Source: Osmia lignaria lignaria
Lineage: Eukaryota > Arthropoda > Insecta > Hymenoptera > Megachilidae
NCBI RefSeq assembly: GCF_051020975.1
Contig: NC_135039.1
Location: forward strand, 10,700,692-10,764,691
DNA: 64,000 nt
Direction of reading: 5' to 3'
The position numbers and the translations under genes are program-made. Numbering within the stretch: position 1 is the first letter of the stretch; each line of letters starts with the position of its first letter. Under the pieces are notes generated by a model. The model was not told where the DNA came from and made no database searches. It saw only the letters and a program-made list of their open reading frames with translations. Below, piece by piece: positions 61,206-64,000 of the stretch.

Positions 61206-63830
61206 AAACAAATTTTTTATTTTATCTTATCTAACATATAAGAAAAGAAGAGATGTAATAGTTTCCTTGTGATCATCATTGTTTAGCCGCAATTTTGTTT
61301 GCGTTTCCATAAGAATATCCGGAATGGAAGAATCTTGCGAGTCTGGAAGGGGATGCTTCGTATAAATGGGCACATGTGACAATTAAAACGACAGTCTGAA
61401 ATCGTTCTGCGCTTAATTCGTCGGCTCTGTAGCAAACGGCACGCGTGAAGCCGACTACATTTTCTTAATTAGTTAATCGCCCTCGAGTCTCTTCTTCTTC
61501 TTCGCTTCATCAGCTCGAGACGCTGAACGATCAGCCTTTGTCCGACGCTGAAATCCGAGCATATATGCGTTACGTTAGGAAGACCAGCAGCAAGATTATT
61601 CAGCTGCAGTTTCGTACCTTTCTGCCTCGCTAAACAATAAGTGACTTCTCTTTTTCTTCTTCCTTTCATTTCTTCCTGGGCATACAGGGAGGACCTGTTG
61701 CTGTTCAACATCAGTTAAAACCTTAAGAGGTAAGAAACTACTTTTGATTTTGATTACCTGTTCTTCTTGAAAGAGAAAATGATTTATGAAGCTTTATTGG
61801 TGAAGTAGATGACAATAAGTTGCTTCTTCTGGAAATTTTGGAAATGTTGGAGGCCTCTGTCATAATTTGCTGAAAATATAAATAGCTTGATGAGTTTTTA
61901 AAGATAATTGTTAATAATGCTACATGTTAATTTGTTGTTCCTTAAGAAATATAAATTTTGGAATATAATATAAGATTCTTAAAGCTTCTTCATCTTGAAG
62001 ATTTAAGATTTCAGTTTTACTGAAAGGGCACAGATCTTAAAGATCCATTATCTTGAAAGCTTGAAGTAGCTTCTGTTCTTGCAAGTGACAGAATGGTTGT
62101 TGAAATTTCTCCAGAAAACTTGAAGAAGAAAGTTTCATGTTGCTCTTGAAGAGGTGGAAAATTTTCTAAAAAATTATATGAAATCATAAATTCAAGAATC
62201 TTTGACTTGTGTTCAAAATAAAAGCCATAATCCTTATTCACAACTGTAATTAATACCAACATCACCCATTCAGTGATTATTGTCAAAATGTAGACAAAGA
62301 ACATCCTCCAGCAATTTATATTTTCTAAACAAAATTAATCACCATGAAAAATGGCAATCATTCCTCTGTGTCATAATAGGTATTATTCACGGTTCTCTGG
62401 TTTTAATTACAATTGGTTGACCCAAAAGTTGTCTTTCCACTTGCCAGGAAACAAAGTCCAATTGTAATCCAAGCTTTATTCATGCTTTCATTAATCATTC
62501 AGAACCTTTTGTAAATTTTAGAAAATTGCTTTGTGCATGACTGCTGATGGAATATTTCATCTCCCCCAAGGTGTTTTCAATGAAACGAGTTCAGAGACTT
62601 GGGTGATAAATTTCAAAAGAAAAAAAAGATCAGTAAATATTTATAATTACAAATTAACTATGTCAGTAGCTTGGAAATAGGTGATATTCTGATGGAAGAG
62701 ATAAAAATTTTATGGGTTTCTCTCTATTAATTTGCTGGGACATTCCTATTCAATGAAACCGGTTACAACCAGAAATGTCCAGTCTTAATGATCATCGAGG
62801 ATCATTGATACGTGCAGTGTCGATAACGAAAATGTTTATGAAATTCATTATCGATCGCAGCATGTGTTTCGGTTCTTTGAACCTGATACAGTGAATGAAG
62901 AATCTGATGTTTGTATTTGATGAACTTGAAATTGTAATTTCAATGTCAATATTCAAGATTTCAATCTTAATATGAAGAATATACAAGGTACAAAGTATTT
63001 CTTCACCATAATTTGCCTCTGAAAGAAGAAGAACATTAAATATTCATGTATAATTACTTCATTATGAGTGCAAAAGCAACCAAACCACTTAATTAACATT
63101 AGAACCATATCTATTTGAATAAAAAGTCAGAAAATCATTATTTATTTACCATGTCTTCTACAATTTCTGCTAATTGACTTCCTTCGTCATTGAATCAACT
63201 GGTTTTAGCCAGTGTTAACCAGATTTTTTAATGATGATCGAAAGCTGGTGTTAATAGCCATAAAGATCGTACAGAATAGTGCGTTACACTTCGGTTACGT
63301 AAGGAAGAAACAATCGGCCAATAATGTATGCCCATATTGAATCGATTAACCAGGCGTTAGATTCAGATTCCTTTAAATGTATTTGGAAAAAGCAGCTTGC
63401 CTCTAAAACAGAAAATATGATTCATTGAGAAAATAGTAGTATCTAATGAAGAAGAATATTGTACATAATTCAAGAAATCAAGAGAAAGACATTCTATCCT
63501 CACAGTGGTCTTTGTCAATTTGTAAGGTAATTGAGAAGAAAACCAATAAAATGATCAATCTCTGTACTTGGCATTCAGTGTCCTTGAGCTGCATTCAATG
63601 ATATTTGATCAAATATCACAGATAGGTCTAAGATCACGCAAAAGACACACGATACAGATTGATTTCCATTCTAACATCTTGATTTCAAAAATGTTTTATA
63701 CCTACAACAATTTGTAGAATTAAAAGAAGAAATATGAAAGCATTCGGTACTGAAGAAAGAAAGTATAATTAATTAATTTAAAATAGAAAAATCAGAAGAT
63801 ATTTTTAATTTCTGTTCAAGCATCCAAAAA
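61206..63830. other. Upstream flank of the second SLC5-like gene; no gene supported
   Basis: AT-rich. Short minus-strand frames (for example 61711-61469 and 62304-62017) have no recognisable domain. Confidence 0.3.
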
Positions 63831-64000
63831 ATGCGATCGCGTATCCTAGTGCTGTTCGTTTTCCTGGCTGTTTCTTCCGCGGAGCAACGTCCATCCGATA
63901 GCGCAGAAGAAAAATGTTTGGCGAACCATCCGACATTTCTTCATTATTTTTCATGGCCCGACTATACGGTGCTCGCAGCGATGCTGCTGATCTCCTGTTT
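63831..64000 (+). CDS. First coding exon of a second SLC5-like transporter (cut by window end)
   Basis: An ATG at 63831 opens a frame that runs to the window end without a stop. It starts with a hydrophobic leader (RILVLFVFLAVSSAEQ) that looks like a signal peptide, then a polar stretch, then HYFSWPDYTVLAAMLLISC. The last block is the usual N-terminal start of TM1 in insect SLC5 sodium-coupled monocarboxylate transporters. It would make a same-strand neighbour of the SLC5 gene about 7 kb upstream, a likely tandem family. Only 56 residues are visible, and a cleaved leader in front of the SLC5 fold is unusual. Confidence 0.6.
   Translation, partial: MRSRILVLFVFLAVSSAEQRPSDSAEEKCLANHPTFLHYFSWPDYTVLAAMLLISC

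Noticed and set aside
61469..61711. 80-codon minus-strand frame ending in a basic run
   Set aside because: Low complexity at the end, no family match, and no partner exon could be supported.

Overview
The window is eukaryotic, AT-rich nuclear DNA from an insect, most probably a hymenopteran and perhaps a bee. Short coding exons have canonical splice sites, introns are large and repeat-filled, short TTAGG-type runs occur, and all recognisable proteins are insect-type. No bacterial, organellar, CRISPR or rRNA features were seen, and no convincing tRNA. The species call is inference.

Five gene models could be assembled exon by exon; in four of them the exon phases close exactly over a full family-like protein. 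(1) About 2.2-25.3 kb, + strand: a 13-exon SLC7 cationic amino acid transporter of the CAT4 / Drosophila CG13248 type, 806 aa. (2) About 34.7-38.9 kb, - strand: the STE20 kinase Frayed (OSR1/SPAK), 494 aa, with possible extra 5' coding exons reaching 46.1 kb. (3) 48.0-48.9 kb, + strand: a small secreted cystine-knot protein, perhaps Trunk/PTTH/Spaetzle-like. (4) 49.3-51.8 kb, - strand: tRNA-dihydrouridine synthase 3, 607 aa, convergent with gene 3. (5) 54.0-56.6 kb, + strand: an SLC5 sodium-coupled solute transporter, 596 aa. The first coding exon of a second SLC5-like gene enters at 63.8 kb and is cut by the window end. The genes look like ordinary housekeeping, signalling and transport loci; I see no reason to think they form one pathway.

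The accessory content is a dense set of non-autonomous DNA transposons (MITEs). Several have target-site duplications readable by eye. They include hAT-type elements with 8-bp duplications (2715-3265, 22976-23073, 41723-42245), piggyBac-type elements flanked by TTAA (1043-2193, 5066-5358, 12557-12771, 36600-36992), mariner-type elements ending in TTAGGTGTACAAATTAATTC (27.5, 47.2, 60.0 and 61.0 kb), a 125-bp near-perfect hairpin present three times, and several long foldback elements. One 1.6-kb foldback (3905-5489) contains two other inverted-repeat elements back to back. There is also a four-copy 200-bp satellite (45.2-46.0 kb), a ~1-kb tandem duplication with a third partial inverted copy (29.4-32.9 kb), a ~61-bp minisatellite filling an SLC5 intron, a 10-11-bp minisatellite at 8 kb, and G/C homopolymers of 15-26 bases.

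A pattern links the two layers: in the transporter and kinase genes, several unusually long introns return to, or come close to, the size of their neighbours once a recognisable MITE and its target duplication are subtracted. I saw no evidence for a wholly new biological system. The most checkable new items are a possible long N-terminal isoform of Frayed, a MITE inserted 10 bp inside a splice donor, a GC-AG intron that restores the transporter reading frame, and the cystine-knot ligand candidate.
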